A DNA stretch of 61,415 nt, from assembly GCA_964462945.1 (NCBI GenBank), contig CAYWZW010000026.1, positions 1-61,415 on the forward strand. The letters run 5' to 3'. Below the pieces are notes generated by a model. That model saw only the letters and a list, made by a program, of their open reading frames with translations. It did no database searches and was not told the origin of the DNA. Source of the DNA: GCA-020343675 sp964462945 (GTDB taxonomy: Bacteria; Planctomycetota; Phycisphaerae; Sedimentisphaerales; Anaerobacaceae). Positions 17,830 to 25,852 of the stretch are shown here, one piece after another. The first letter of the stretch is position 1. Each line of letters begins with the position of its first letter. The position numbers and the translations under genes are program-made.

Positions 17830-19215
17830 ATGGCAGAGCGTTTTGACGTTGTAGTAATAGGTAGCGGCCCCGGCGGCTACGCGGCGGCGATCAAGTGTGC
17901 CCAGAGAGGCGCGTCAGTGGCCGTCATCGAAAAAGACTTGATTGGCGGGACCTGTCTGAATTGTGGATGTATTCCGTCCAAGACGCTTCTGGCCTCGGCC
18001 CACACCCTGCTGATGACACGGCACGCAGCGACGATGGGTGTTGACGTGGCATCTGCGACGCCGAACTGGCCCAAAATCCAGGCCAGAAGAGACGCGGTGG
18101 TGACCGGCTTTCGCAAGGGCCTGACGGGGTTGATCCAGAGTCATAAGGCAAAAATAATCCAGGGCCGAGGCGTTGTCACTGCACCAAATCGAATCAAAGT
18201 TGAATCACAAACGGGCCCGACGGAGATTGAGGCGGGCAAGATAATCCTGGCGACCGGTTCGCAGCCGATTCAGCTTCCAACGGTCCCGTTTGACGGCCGG
18301 ACCGTCATCAGCAGCAAGGAGGCCCTGCTCCTGGAGCAAATACCACAGTCGATGGTCATCGTCGGCGGGGGAGTCATCGGCTGTGAAATGGCCTGCGTCT
18401 ATGCTGCAATGGGGACGAAGGTGACAATCGTCGAAGCCCTCGCGCGGTTGATACCGATGGAGGATGAATGGGTGGGGCGGCTCATGGAACGCGAATTCAA
18501 GAAGCTTGGCATTGATTCTCTGACCAGCCGGAAAGTAACCTCGGTGGATAAGACCGGCAGCCCGGCAAAAGTGGTTCTGGAGAGCGGCCAGACGATTGAT
18601 GCCCAGAAGGTGCTCGTTTCGGTTGGCCGCAGGCCGGTTGTCGATAAGGAAACCATCGAGGCCCTGAATTTGCAGATGAAAGGCTCTGCGATTGCGGTCA
18701 ACGACAGGCTGGAAACCGGTGTCCCCGGCGTCTATGCCATCGGCGACGCGGTGGGGACGACCTATTTGGCCCATGGCGCCTTTGCCGAAGCGGAGGTGGC
18801 CGCGGTTAACGCCATGGGCGGCGACGAGAAGATGGGCGATTATTCCCTGATACCGCGCGCCGTCTATACCTTCCCTGAAATTGCATCGGTGGGCAAGACC
18901 GAACAGGCCTGCAATTCCGAAGGTCTCGAGATAACTGTCGGAAAGTCATTCTTCAAAGCCAACGGGCGAAGCGCAGCCCATAACGAAACCGTCGGCGAAA
19001 TACGGGCCGTAAGGGATAATTCAACCAACAGGATTATCGGCGTTACAATGGTCGGCGACACCGTGACTGAGCTGGCCGGCGCAGCCAGGGCACTCATAGG
19101 CAGCACGGAAAAGGTCGCCGAGATAAGCTTCCCGCATCCGACATTTTCAGAGGTGCTCAAGGAGGCCGCCGAAGATGCCTTCGGCCTGAGCCTGCATAAT
19201 CCGCCAAAGGCATAG
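17830..19215 (+). CDS. lpdA: dihydrolipoyl dehydrogenase
   Basis: 461 residues. It is a flavoprotein disulfide reductase that reoxidises dihydrolipoyl groups of 2-oxoacid dehydrogenase or glycine cleavage complexes. The FAD-binding GSGPGGYAAA (11-20), the redox-active disulfide Cys42/Cys47 in CLNCGCIPSK, the NAD-binding VGGGVIGCE and the C-terminal His-Pro...Glu active-site motif (FPHPTFSEVLKEAAEDA) are all present. The disulfide motif carries an extra cysteine (Cys45) where valine is usual. AAGGAG precedes the ATG. No E1, E2 or glycine-cleavage gene is adjacent. Confidence 0.94.
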   Translation: MAERFDVVVIGSGPGGYAAAIKCAQRGASVAVIEKDLIGGTCLNCGCIPSKTLLASAHTLLMTRHAATMGVDVASATPNWPKIQARRDAVVTGFRKGLTGLIQSHKAKIIQGRGVVTAPNRIKVESQTGPTEIEAGKIILATGSQPIQLPTVPFDGRTVISSKEALLLEQIPQSMVIVGGGVIGCEMACVYAAMGTKVTIVEALARLIPMEDEWVGRLMEREFKKLGIDSLTSRKVTSVDKTGSPAKVVLESGQTIDAQKVLVSVGRRPVVDKETIEALNLQMKGSAIAVNDRLETGVPGVYAIGDAVGTTYLAHGAFAEAEVAAVNAMGGDEKMGDYSLIPRAVYTFPEIASVGKTEQACNSEGLEITVGKSFFKANGRSAAHNETVGEIRAVRDNSTNRIIGVTMVGDTVTELAGAARALIGSTEKVAEISFPHPTFSEVLKEAAEDAFGLSLHNPPKA

Positions 19216-19337
19216 GCGAGGGCCGCCAGTATAGACTTGCGACGTTGTTGTACTCTGGTCTATCCTGGGTGATAGGTTCTTCATTTCCACGTTTTCCCCA
19301 TTTTTTCTGTAAGTTCTTGCTCTGTCGGCAGTCTAAT

Positions 19338-19910
19338 ATGGTAGCCATGGCCGAGATGATTGATGATGAGCTTCTGGTCGAACAATTCAGCCGGGGCGAC
19401 GAATCTGCTTTTGACAGGATTGTCGAGCAGCACTCGGCGGAGGTCGCGGCGTTGGCGAACCGGCTGCTCGGCTGGCCCGGCGACGTCGAAGACGTGACGC
19501 AGGACATTTTTCTGGCGGCATTTCTCGGCCTCAAGAAGTTCCGCTGTGATTGTAAGCTGAAAACGTGGCTCTTTACCATAACGATAAACAAATGCTGCAG
19601 CTATAGGCACAAGCGGAAGTTACGACAGTTGCAGACCATCCCCATCCCGACAGAAGGCGCCGGGATGAGGCTGCCACCCGCCGCAAAGCACAAGAGCCTG
19701 ATGGACGAAGAAGACTTCAATCGCGTCCGTCGTGCTGTGGCGGCACTGCCGGCCAAATATCGCGAGCCGGTCGTGCTGACGTATTTGCAGGGCCTTGCAA
19801 CGGATGAAACCAGCAAGGTGCTCGGCATATCCAAAAACGCCCTGCATGTTCGGCTCAACCGGGCCAGAGAACGTCTGAAAAAGGACCTAACTGAATTGTG
19901 GGAGCGATAG
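19338..19910 (+). CDS. ECF-type RNA polymerase sigma factor
   Basis: About 190 residues. Region 2 is seen in DVEDVTQDIFLAAFLGLKKF and LKTWLFTITINKC; region 4 in ALPAKYREPVVLTYLQGLATDETSKVLGIS and the recognition helix NALHVRLNRARERL. It directs RNA polymerase to a dedicated promoter set. The start is uncertain: ATG at 19338, 19347 or 19356, none with a good ribosome site; the frame upstream to 19245 looks non-coding. The next gene starts 3 nt after the stop and encodes a membrane protein with an anti-sigma-like N-terminus, giving a classic sigma/anti-sigma pair. Confidence 0.9.
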   Translation: MVAMAEMIDDELLVEQFSRGDESAFDRIVEQHSAEVAALANRLLGWPGDVEDVTQDIFLAAFLGLKKFRCDCKLKTWLFTITINKCCSYRHKRKLRQLQTIPIPTEGAGMRLPPAAKHKSLMDEEDFNRVRRAVAALPAKYREPVVLTYLQGLATDETSKVLGISKNALHVRLNRARERLKKDLTELWER

Positions 19911-19913
19911 CTC

Positions 19914-20534
19914 ATGACAGAAGACGAGATCCGAAAGCTGCTCCAGGAAGCCGACAGAACGGCAGGGCCGCCGGTCGAGGTGCACGTGAACCTCGCGGCT
20001 GTGCGTCGCCGCGCCAATCGCAGACGATTCATAAGCTCGGCTGCCCCCGTCGCCGTAGCGGCTGTGCTCATGGTTGCTGTTGGCCTCTGGGGCCTTGCAA
20101 TAAGAACGCCCCGGACGATACAGGAGCAAGAAAAAGTTGCCTTGCTTGAGGCCCAGGTCAAACAGCTCCAGGCAAGGACCGATGCGGTACTGAAGCTGAT
20201 ACAGCAAGTGCTTGAAGAAGAACAAAGGCAGCAGCGGCTCGATGAGCTTGAAGCTCAGCTTGCGAACATCCGCGACCCCCTCGAAGAGCTTGAGAAACAG
20301 GTTGACAAGACGGCGTTTATTCTCGTCTATCAGGCCGACCGCCTGTACAAGGAGTTGAACCAGACGGATTCGGCCGTCGAGAATTACAATCGCATTATCG
20401 ATCTGTTCCCCAAGAATCGATGGGCCAGCGTCGCCCGGGAGCGATTGAAAGAAATCGAGAATCAAAAGTCTGACAGGACGGATTTGAAAGGAGATATAAA
20501 ATGGAAGCCGCAAAACGCCTCATCATCGTGTTAA
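19914..20534 (+). CDS. membrane anti-sigma-factor-like protein with coiled coil and TPR-like tail
   Basis: 206 residues. A short cytoplasmic N-terminus with a basic RRRANRRR patch precedes one transmembrane helix (about 42-63, APVAVAAVLMVAVGLWGLA). A coiled coil (about 70-125, rich in L, E, Q) and a TPR-like helix pair (YNRIIDLFPKNRWASVARERL) follow outside. Position and topology suggest it holds the upstream sigma factor at the membrane. It lacks a zinc-finger anti-sigma motif, so that role is inferred from context. Its 3' end overlaps the start of the next gene by 34 nt. Confidence 0.7.
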   Translation: MTEDEIRKLLQEADRTAGPPVEVHVNLAAVRRRANRRRFISSAAPVAVAAVLMVAVGLWGLAIRTPRTIQEQEKVALLEAQVKQLQARTDAVLKLIQQVLEEEQRQQRLDELEAQLANIRDPLEELEKQVDKTAFILVYQADRLYKELNQTDSAVENYNRIIDLFPKNRWASVARERLKEIENQKSDRTDLKGDIKWKPQNASSSC

Positions 20535-21856
20535 TCCTGGTCCTTCTGGCATCAAACCCGGCTTGGCCGCAGGAAAAACCGGCGGCCGGTTCGGGCAGCC
20601 GTATGGCCAGTTGTGTGGTTAGGGTGACGTCCGACCCCGCCGTCTTGCCGCTGAGCTTTCAGACGGTCCGTGAGCTTCTGCACAGCTCCGGCGTTTTTGG
20701 AAAGGCCGCCCGCGACGTGCTGGGACTTCCACAGGAGGAATCTCTTGGCCTTTTCGATATCGAGCCGTTGTCGGGGGAATTCATCGGCTCCCCGACATCG
20801 CAGCCGTCTATGGGACCGGCAATCCCTGAAGGATTCGGATATGAGCAACCACCGATAGATCAGGCGATGGATATCGTTACGAGCTCCAACACGAATCCAC
20901 CGCCATTGCCGGGCTCTGTCCCGCCCGAGCCGTTATCCCCTCGGATTAGGGGAACTCGCAGGGCAACTCCCGTTCCCTCTTTGGCCCCTTTTGCAGAGCG
21001 TACATTTGTGTTCTTGCTGAAGGTTGACTTCAGGCAGGTGGACGCGGGGGGCACGGGACGAGCCGTGAGGCCGGTCGCCGAGGAGTTTATGAATGCCCTT
21101 ATCACCAACCTCTGCAACGCCCTGACTAATGCTTTTGACGAGCACGCGGGCCGTCTCAGGGGCCAACTCCAATTGGCGGAGGAAGAGGCCGCCCGGGCTG
21201 AAGGCGACTTGCGTCAGAAACAGGACCAGCTTCGTGAAATCTCCGGCTCGTATGTTATGGACCGTGACAGTATTCTCGGCGAGATAAACAACCTGCGCAA
21301 CGAGATCCAACAGATTGAGATGAAGCAGGCCTCCGACCAGGTTACCGTCGATACGACGTCCAAGCGAATCGCCGAGTTGCAGGCTGCTATGCAGTTCGAA
21401 ATGCAGAAGGACCCGATCACCAACGAATTAGAGCGACTGCTTGCGATACAGGTCGAGAATCTTCACAATGTGGAGAAACTTTCTGCGAGCGGGCGCACTT
21501 CTGCCACTGAGCTTGCAGATGCCCAGGAGAAAATGGCCCGTTCCAGAATCGAACTGGCCCAGCGGCGCGAGCAACTCAGTAAATCCAAAGGCGGCAACCA
21601 GATTGAGTCTCTCAACAACGCACTGACCAACCTCTCAATGGGGGTAGCTCAATACAGGGCGCAGCTTGCCGGCTATCAGCAGCAGCTTGCCCATGCCGAG
21701 GCGCTGCTGGGCAAAGCCGACGAGTACGAGCTGCTCTCGCTCAAGGCCGACGTCGCCAGGCAGAGTCTCCAGGAGACCATTGTATGGCGTGACAGGATGA
21801 GCCGGCGGATACGCCTCATTCAGCCGCCAGAAGTCTCGGTTATCGGCGGAAACTGA
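20501..21856 (+). CDS. secreted coiled-coil protein of unknown function
   Basis: 451 residues with a signal peptide (LIIVLILVLLASNPAWPQ). An N-terminal globular part (about 35-85, VVRVTSDPAVLPLSFQTVRE) leads into a proline-rich linker (about 95-160). A conserved-looking segment follows (ERTFVFLLKVDFRQVD), then about 230 residues of coiled coil (about 205-435). The shape recalls TolC/GumC-type periplasmic hairpins, but no family is recognised. An excellent AAAGGAG lies 7 nt before the ATG, inside the preceding gene. It is the probable output or sensor component of the sigma/anti-sigma operon. Confidence 0.75.
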   Translation: MEAAKRLIIVLILVLLASNPAWPQEKPAAGSGSRMASCVVRVTSDPAVLPLSFQTVRELLHSSGVFGKAARDVLGLPQEESLGLFDIEPLSGEFIGSPTSQPSMGPAIPEGFGYEQPPIDQAMDIVTSSNTNPPPLPGSVPPEPLSPRIRGTRRATPVPSLAPFAERTFVFLLKVDFRQVDAGGTGRAVRPVAEEFMNALITNLCNALTNAFDEHAGRLRGQLQLAEEEAARAEGDLRQKQDQLREISGSYVMDRDSILGEINNLRNEIQQIEMKQASDQVTVDTTSKRIAELQAAMQFEMQKDPITNELERLLAIQVENLHNVEKLSASGRTSATELADAQEKMARSRIELAQRREQLSKSKGGNQIESLNNALTNLSMGVAQYRAQLAGYQQQLAHAEALLGKADEYELLSLKADVARQSLQETIVWRDRMSRRIRLIQPPEVSVIGGN

Positions 21857-21903
21857 TACAGCAGAGCAATTGAATTTGTGGGTAAATGGGAGAAGGGTGG
21901 CAG

Positions 21904-21926
21904 CCTCAAAGCCAAAGACTTTGGGG
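21904..21926. repeat. small hairpin after the coiled-coil gene
   Basis: An 8-bp stem (one G-T pair) closes a 7-nt loop, 48 nt after the stop at 21856. There is no T-run, so terminator function is doubtful. It lies between convergent genes. Confidence 0.3.
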
Positions 21927-21937
21927 ACGGTAAATGT

Positions 21938-22165
21938 CTATTGTGACAGTTCCTTAAACTCGTCCAGTGTCAGTCCGGCTTGGCGTATAATAGCCCTTAA
22001 AGTCCCTTTTGCAATTTCTTTATGATCCGGCACGGTCAATCTACGATGCGGCGTATGTCTTTGCCTGAGAATAATGTGGCTCCCTGTCTGGTGGTCTATG
22101 GAATAGCCGATCTTACCCAGTATCTTACATAGCTGTCTTCCCGATATCGCGGGCAGTTTGCTCAA
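21938..22165 (-). CDS. hicA: HicA-family mRNA interferase toxin
   Basis: 75 residues, typical of HicA, a small double-stranded-RNA-binding-fold RNase that cleaves mRNA when freed from HicB. The family pattern is present: SGRQLCKILGKIGYSIDHQTGSH with likely catalytic His30, then HKEIAKGTLRAIIRQAGLT. It overlaps the 3' end of hicB by 4 nt and is translated second. The antitoxin-first order is less usual than toxin-first hicAB. Its position just after purH, in AT-richer sequence, suggests acquisition. Confidence 0.88.
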   Translation of the reverse strand: MSKLPAISGRQLCKILGKIGYSIDHQTGSHIILRQRHTPHRRLTVPDHKEIAKGTLRAIIRQAGLTLDEFKELSQ

Positions 22166-22374
22166 ATTGTCACCTCAATAATCTCTTCGTTAATCGAAGG
22201 AGGAATAGGTTCGTTGTGTTTCTCAAGGCTCTCTAAGTATCCCTTGATCGCATCCTGAATATTGCTCAAAGCCTCCTTCCGACTTTTACCCTGAGAAACA
22301 CAACCGGGTAAAGAGGGACATTCCGCAACATAAATCCCGTCCTCATCTTGCTCAATCAGAATTCTATACCGCAT
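22162..22374 (-). CDS. hicB: HicB-family antitoxin
   Basis: 70 residues. It contains the partial RNase-H-like fold of HicB (MRYRILIEQDEDGIYVAECPSLPGC, then GKSRKEALSNIQDAIKGYLES). It lacks the C-terminal DNA-binding helix-turn-helix or ribbon-helix-helix of longer HicBs, so autoregulation by direct DNA binding is uncertain. The ATG at 22374 has AGAGGT 7 nt upstream; a TTG at 22398 is a less likely start. The stop overlaps the hicA start (ATGA-type junction), so the pair is translationally coupled. Confidence 0.87.
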   Translation of the reverse strand: MRYRILIEQDEDGIYVAECPSLPGCVSQGKSRKEALSNIQDAIKGYLESLEKHNEPIPPSINEEIIEVTI

Positions 22375-22408
22375 AGTTTGCAACCTCTTATCTGACAAAA
22401 ACTACTTC

Positions 22409-24019
22409 TTAATGTTTAAAGTGCCGCTTGCCGGTAAACACCATTGCGATCTTGTGCTTGTCCGCGGCAGCGATGACCTCGTCATCCTTTTTCGAGCCGC
22501 CCGGCTGGACGATGCACGCCACGCCTGCTTCGGCGGCATTTTCGACGTTGTCCGGGAAGGGGAAGAACGCATCCGAGGCCATGGCGCAACCTTTGGCCTC
22601 GTCGCCGGCGTGCTTGAATGCGATCAGGCCGGACTCCACGCGATTCATTTGCCCGGCCCCTACGCCCAGGACCCTCCTGTTCTTGACCAGCACGATGGTA
22701 TTGCTCTTGGTATGCTTGGCGACGAGCCAGGCGATTCTCAGGTCCTCAAGCTGGTCCTTCTTGGGCTTGGCCTTGGTCGGGTACGTCAGTGCATCCGGCT
22801 CCCAGCCCGCCAGGTCCCGCTTTTGCAGCAGTATTCCGCCCACAACACAGCGGACGTCATATTCGCCGCAGTCGATTTTGGCCCTGTCGATCGGTCCGGT
22901 CTCAAGGAGCCGGACTCTGCTGCCCCAGCTCTTGAGGGTTCTGATTATCTCAACGGCATCCTTATCGAATTCGGGCGCGATGATGACCTCAGCGAAGAAC
23001 CCGCCGGCACCGAGCGCCTTGCCGAATCGGCTGTATGATTCCATGATCGTTTGCGCCAGTTCGACGTTCACTTTTCTGTTCAAAGCGACGATACCGCCGA
23101 ACGCGCTGACGACGTCACCCTCGTAGGCCTTTCGGTATGCCACGCAAATATCGTCATCGATGGCGCATCCGCACGGATTAAGGTGCTTGACGACCACCGC
23201 CGCCGGCTCGGCAAACTCCTTGACCAGCTCGAATGCCGCATTCGTATCCAGCAGATTATTGAAGCTGATCTCTACATCGCTCTGCAACAGAGTACCGCTG
23301 CTGACGGACGTTTCGCCGCTGGCCGGCAGCTTGTAGAATGCGCCGGTTTGATGGGGGTTCTCCCCGTAGCGCAGCGCGGCCTCTTTCTTAATCGCGATCG
23401 AAACTCTCTCCGGGTACTCGACGCCTGCTCTTTTGTTCAGGTATCGTGCTATCGCTGCATCATACGATGCCGTCAGGCCAAAGGCAACGCGGGCCAAATC
23501 GCTTCGCAGCTCTTCGCTCACCGCGCCGTCGTTTTTCTGCATCTCTTCGATGACCTTGTCGTACTGGTCCGGCTGTGTAACGACCGTTACGAACCTGTGA
23601 TTCTTCGCTGCGGAGCGGAGCATGCTTGGCCCGCCGATATCAATGTTCTCAATGGCTTCAGCGAGCGTACAATTGGGCTTGGCAATCGTTTGCTCAAAGG
23701 GATAAAGATTCACACAGACCAAATCGATCGGCTGAATATCGTGCTTTTTCATCGCGGCGGCGTGCTCGCTCTTGTCGCGAAGTGCCAGCAGCCCGCCGTG
23801 TATCTTCGGATGAAGCGTTTTGACCCTCCCGTCCATCATCTCCGGAAAGCCCGTCACCGATTCGATTCCAACCACGCTCACTCCTGCATCGCCCAGCGCC
23901 TTGGCGGTCCCGCCCGTGCTGATGATCTTGACCCCCATCTTGCCGAGCTTCCGGGCAAAATCGACAACGCCGCTCTTATCTGAAACGCTTATCAATGCGG
24001 TCTTGATTTTCACTTCCAT
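22409..24019 (-). CDS. purH: bifunctional AICAR transformylase/IMP cyclohydrolase
   Basis: 536 residues. It catalyses the last two steps of IMP synthesis: formyl transfer from 10-formyl-THF to AICAR, then ring closure. The N-terminal MGS-like cyclohydrolase domain starts TALISVSDKSGVVDFA and includes STGGTAKAL and the GGPSMLRSAAKNH segment. The C-terminal transformylase has the catalytic Lys-His of VVKHLNPCGCA and the end signature AGVACIVQPGGSKKDDEVI. AAGGAG lies about 12 nt upstream. The propeller gene upstream may be cotranscribed. Confidence 0.97.
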   Translation of the reverse strand: MEVKIKTALISVSDKSGVVDFARKLGKMGVKIISTGGTAKALGDAGVSVVGIESVTGFPEMMDGRVKTLHPKIHGGLLALRDKSEHAAAMKKHDIQPIDLVCVNLYPFEQTIAKPNCTLAEAIENIDIGGPSMLRSAAKNHRFVTVVTQPDQYDKVIEEMQKNDGAVSEELRSDLARVAFGLTASYDAAIARYLNKRAGVEYPERVSIAIKKEAALRYGENPHQTGAFYKLPASGETSVSSGTLLQSDVEISFNNLLDTNAAFELVKEFAEPAAVVVKHLNPCGCAIDDDICVAYRKAYEGDVVSAFGGIVALNRKVNVELAQTIMESYSRFGKALGAGGFFAEVIIAPEFDKDAVEIIRTLKSWGSRVRLLETGPIDRAKIDCGEYDVRCVVGGILLQKRDLAGWEPDALTYPTKAKPKKDQLEDLRIAWLVAKHTKSNTIVLVKNRRVLGVGAGQMNRVESGLIAFKHAGDEAKGCAMASDAFFPFPDNVENAAEAGVACIVQPGGSKKDDEVIAAADKHKIAMVFTGKRHFKH

Positions 24020-24072
24020 CTGTGCTTTCTCTCCTTCTGATTGACCCGATGCAATTGATTCCCAATCGTTTT

Positions 24073-25185
24073 TTATTCAGCCGGCTGTAAACAGGCCATC
24101 CGGCCGCGTTTGTCGGCCACATAGATCTTATCGTCCACGCTGTTGGCCGCGTACTTCGAGACCCCGGCCAAGTTGACGGAATACAGCTTCCTGGCTTTGG
24201 CATTGTCCATCGCCACTAACGCTGGGGCGTCCGTAATGACGTAGGCCCTGCCCTTGGCCTCGGCCAACAAGTCAACACCGCCCGGCACCGACCACAAGAG
24301 CAAACCGGTCTGCTTGTCTATCGCCATAATGCCCTTGCCGCGAACGTGCTGATAGACGAATCTTTGCGTCACGCGAGGCGCCTCTTCAAGCATTCCGGCC
24401 GCCTGATATTTCCAGACAAGCCGCCTTTTCTCGGGCGGGCTGACTATGTCAACCCTGTAAACGTTCGTATCTTTACTGGCGAAGAACAGTGACATCCAAT
24501 CTCTAATCACGGGCCCGGCGATGGCATCGGAAGCATCGAACTGCCAGAGACGACTGGGCTTGTTCGGTGCAATGCAGATCACGTTGCCTGCACCGGTGGC
24601 AAAAATGACGGAATTGTCATCGGCAAGGATCGACGTAATCACGGACTCATTGTCGGCGGCAACCTCGAACATTTGAACCTTGTCGGCTGCGAGCAGAACG
24701 TGCAAGCGGTTGTCAACACCGGCCAGATAGAAATACGAACTGTTGCGGGCGGCCGGACACGTCATGCCCTGTCCAAAGTCCACGGCCTTGTGCTCGGTTC
24801 CGGAATCAGCGTCGATCTGAACCAGGCTGCTGCCGTTTACATATACAAGCTCATCGCCCCAGAGCTTCATCCCTTCCATCAGTAGCCCTGCCGGCGCCAC
24901 CGTCTTGCCGAACACTATTTTGCCGTCTTCCTTGCTCAGCGAAAGGACGTAATTGCGATTAGAGATCGCATAGATGCGATTCCCGAGTAAGAGCAGCCGC
25001 TCCAAACTCTCCGTTCTTTTTATGGGTAGCTCGTTCTCCCACAATATTTTCAAACCGGCGTGCTTGAGCAGCTCAGGCGAAACAAGCTGCGGCGAACTTT
25101 TTCCCGCGGCGAAACCGCCCTGCAAGACGCACAAGGCGGCCAGTCCGATGAACGAAGCAAATCTGCATCTCGACAATCTTAGCAT
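24073..25185 (-). CDS. secreted PQQ-like beta-propeller protein
   Basis: 370 residues with a signal peptide (FIGLAALCVLQGGFAAG). Repeats such as 'RIYAISNRNYVLSLSKEDGKIVF', 'IMAIDKQTGLLLWSVPG' and 'ALVAMDNAKARKLYSVNL' are PQQ/quinoprotein-type propeller blades (the alternating 'G.v.ald..tG...W' pattern). The tryptophan-docking motif is only partly kept, so enzyme activity with PQQ is unlikely and a binding or scaffold role is more plausible (BamB-like). GAGGAG lies 10 nt upstream of the ATG. It precedes purH by 53 nt. Confidence 0.8.
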   Translation of the reverse strand: MLRLSRCRFASFIGLAALCVLQGGFAAGKSSPQLVSPELLKHAGLKILWENELPIKRTESLERLLLLGNRIYAISNRNYVLSLSKEDGKIVFGKTVAPAGLLMEGMKLWGDELVYVNGSSLVQIDADSGTEHKAVDFGQGMTCPAARNSSYFYLAGVDNRLHVLLAADKVQMFEVAADNESVITSILADDNSVIFATGAGNVICIAPNKPSRLWQFDASDAIAGPVIRDWMSLFFASKDTNVYRVDIVSPPEKRRLVWKYQAAGMLEEAPRVTQRFVYQHVRGKGIMAIDKQTGLLLWSVPGGVDLLAEAKGRAYVITDAPALVAMDNAKARKLYSVNLAGVSKYAANSVDDKIYVADKRGRMACLQPAE

Positions 25186-25304
25186 TTTCCTGACTCCTCA
25201 CCAAAAAAGATGGCTTTTCGTCACCACATTCTATCGTTTCTGCGAAATCGCATGTTCGCGGAGGTGCAAGCGGGTTCCAACGCCTATTGCTGAGGTACGC
25301 CGCT

Positions 25305-25601
25305 TCACGATAGCTCAACATAGTTAGTCAAATCGACATTGTGCTCCTGTTCGAATTTCCGCATCTGCTCGATGCGGCCGATGTCGTCTTTTATTCGATT
25401 GGCCAGCTTGAATATGTACGGCTTACCCTCTAAGCGGTTTTGCAGGTCGTCGAGCATGGGCACCCACGTCCCGCCGTACAACTGGGCTTTCAGAATGACC
25501 AGCATACGGTGCTCGTCGCTGAGGCCGGCAACAAAATCGCTCACCACTTTGCTGACACTTGTTTCGAGGCCGTTCTGACCATTCTTGCTCGGCTCATCCA
25601 T
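25305..25601 (-). CDS. conserved small protein of unknown function
   Basis: 98 residues, mostly helical, with charged and hydrophobic residues in heptad-like spacing and no signal peptide. GAGGT lies 9 nt before the ATG, and composition matches neighbouring genes, so it is likely real. I do not recognise a family. It lies alone between the propeller gene and the radical SAM gene. Confidence 0.6.
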   Translation of the reverse strand: MDEPSKNGQNGLETSVSKVVSDFVAGLSDEHRMLVILKAQLYGGTWVPMLDDLQNRLEGKPYIFKLANRIKDDIGRIEQMRKFEQEHNVDLTNYVELS

Positions 25602-25852
25602 CTGCCAAAACCTCGCCCCGCTGGAAATCCGGTTTTCATCATGTCGTCCCGTCGGCGATTTTCTGACGGGGGTCGTTTGAACCGAATACTACCGGCCGTT
25701 ACCGGAAATTGCAACAAATTTTCGCAAATTCCTGTATTTGGTGGGGGATTCGCCATCCTTCATCGTCATTCGCGGACAAAGTGCGGCTCTGTTGCGTTGC
25801 TCCTCCGATAGGTTTAGGGCTCCTGCAGAGGTTCATCACCCGCATCCGGGCC

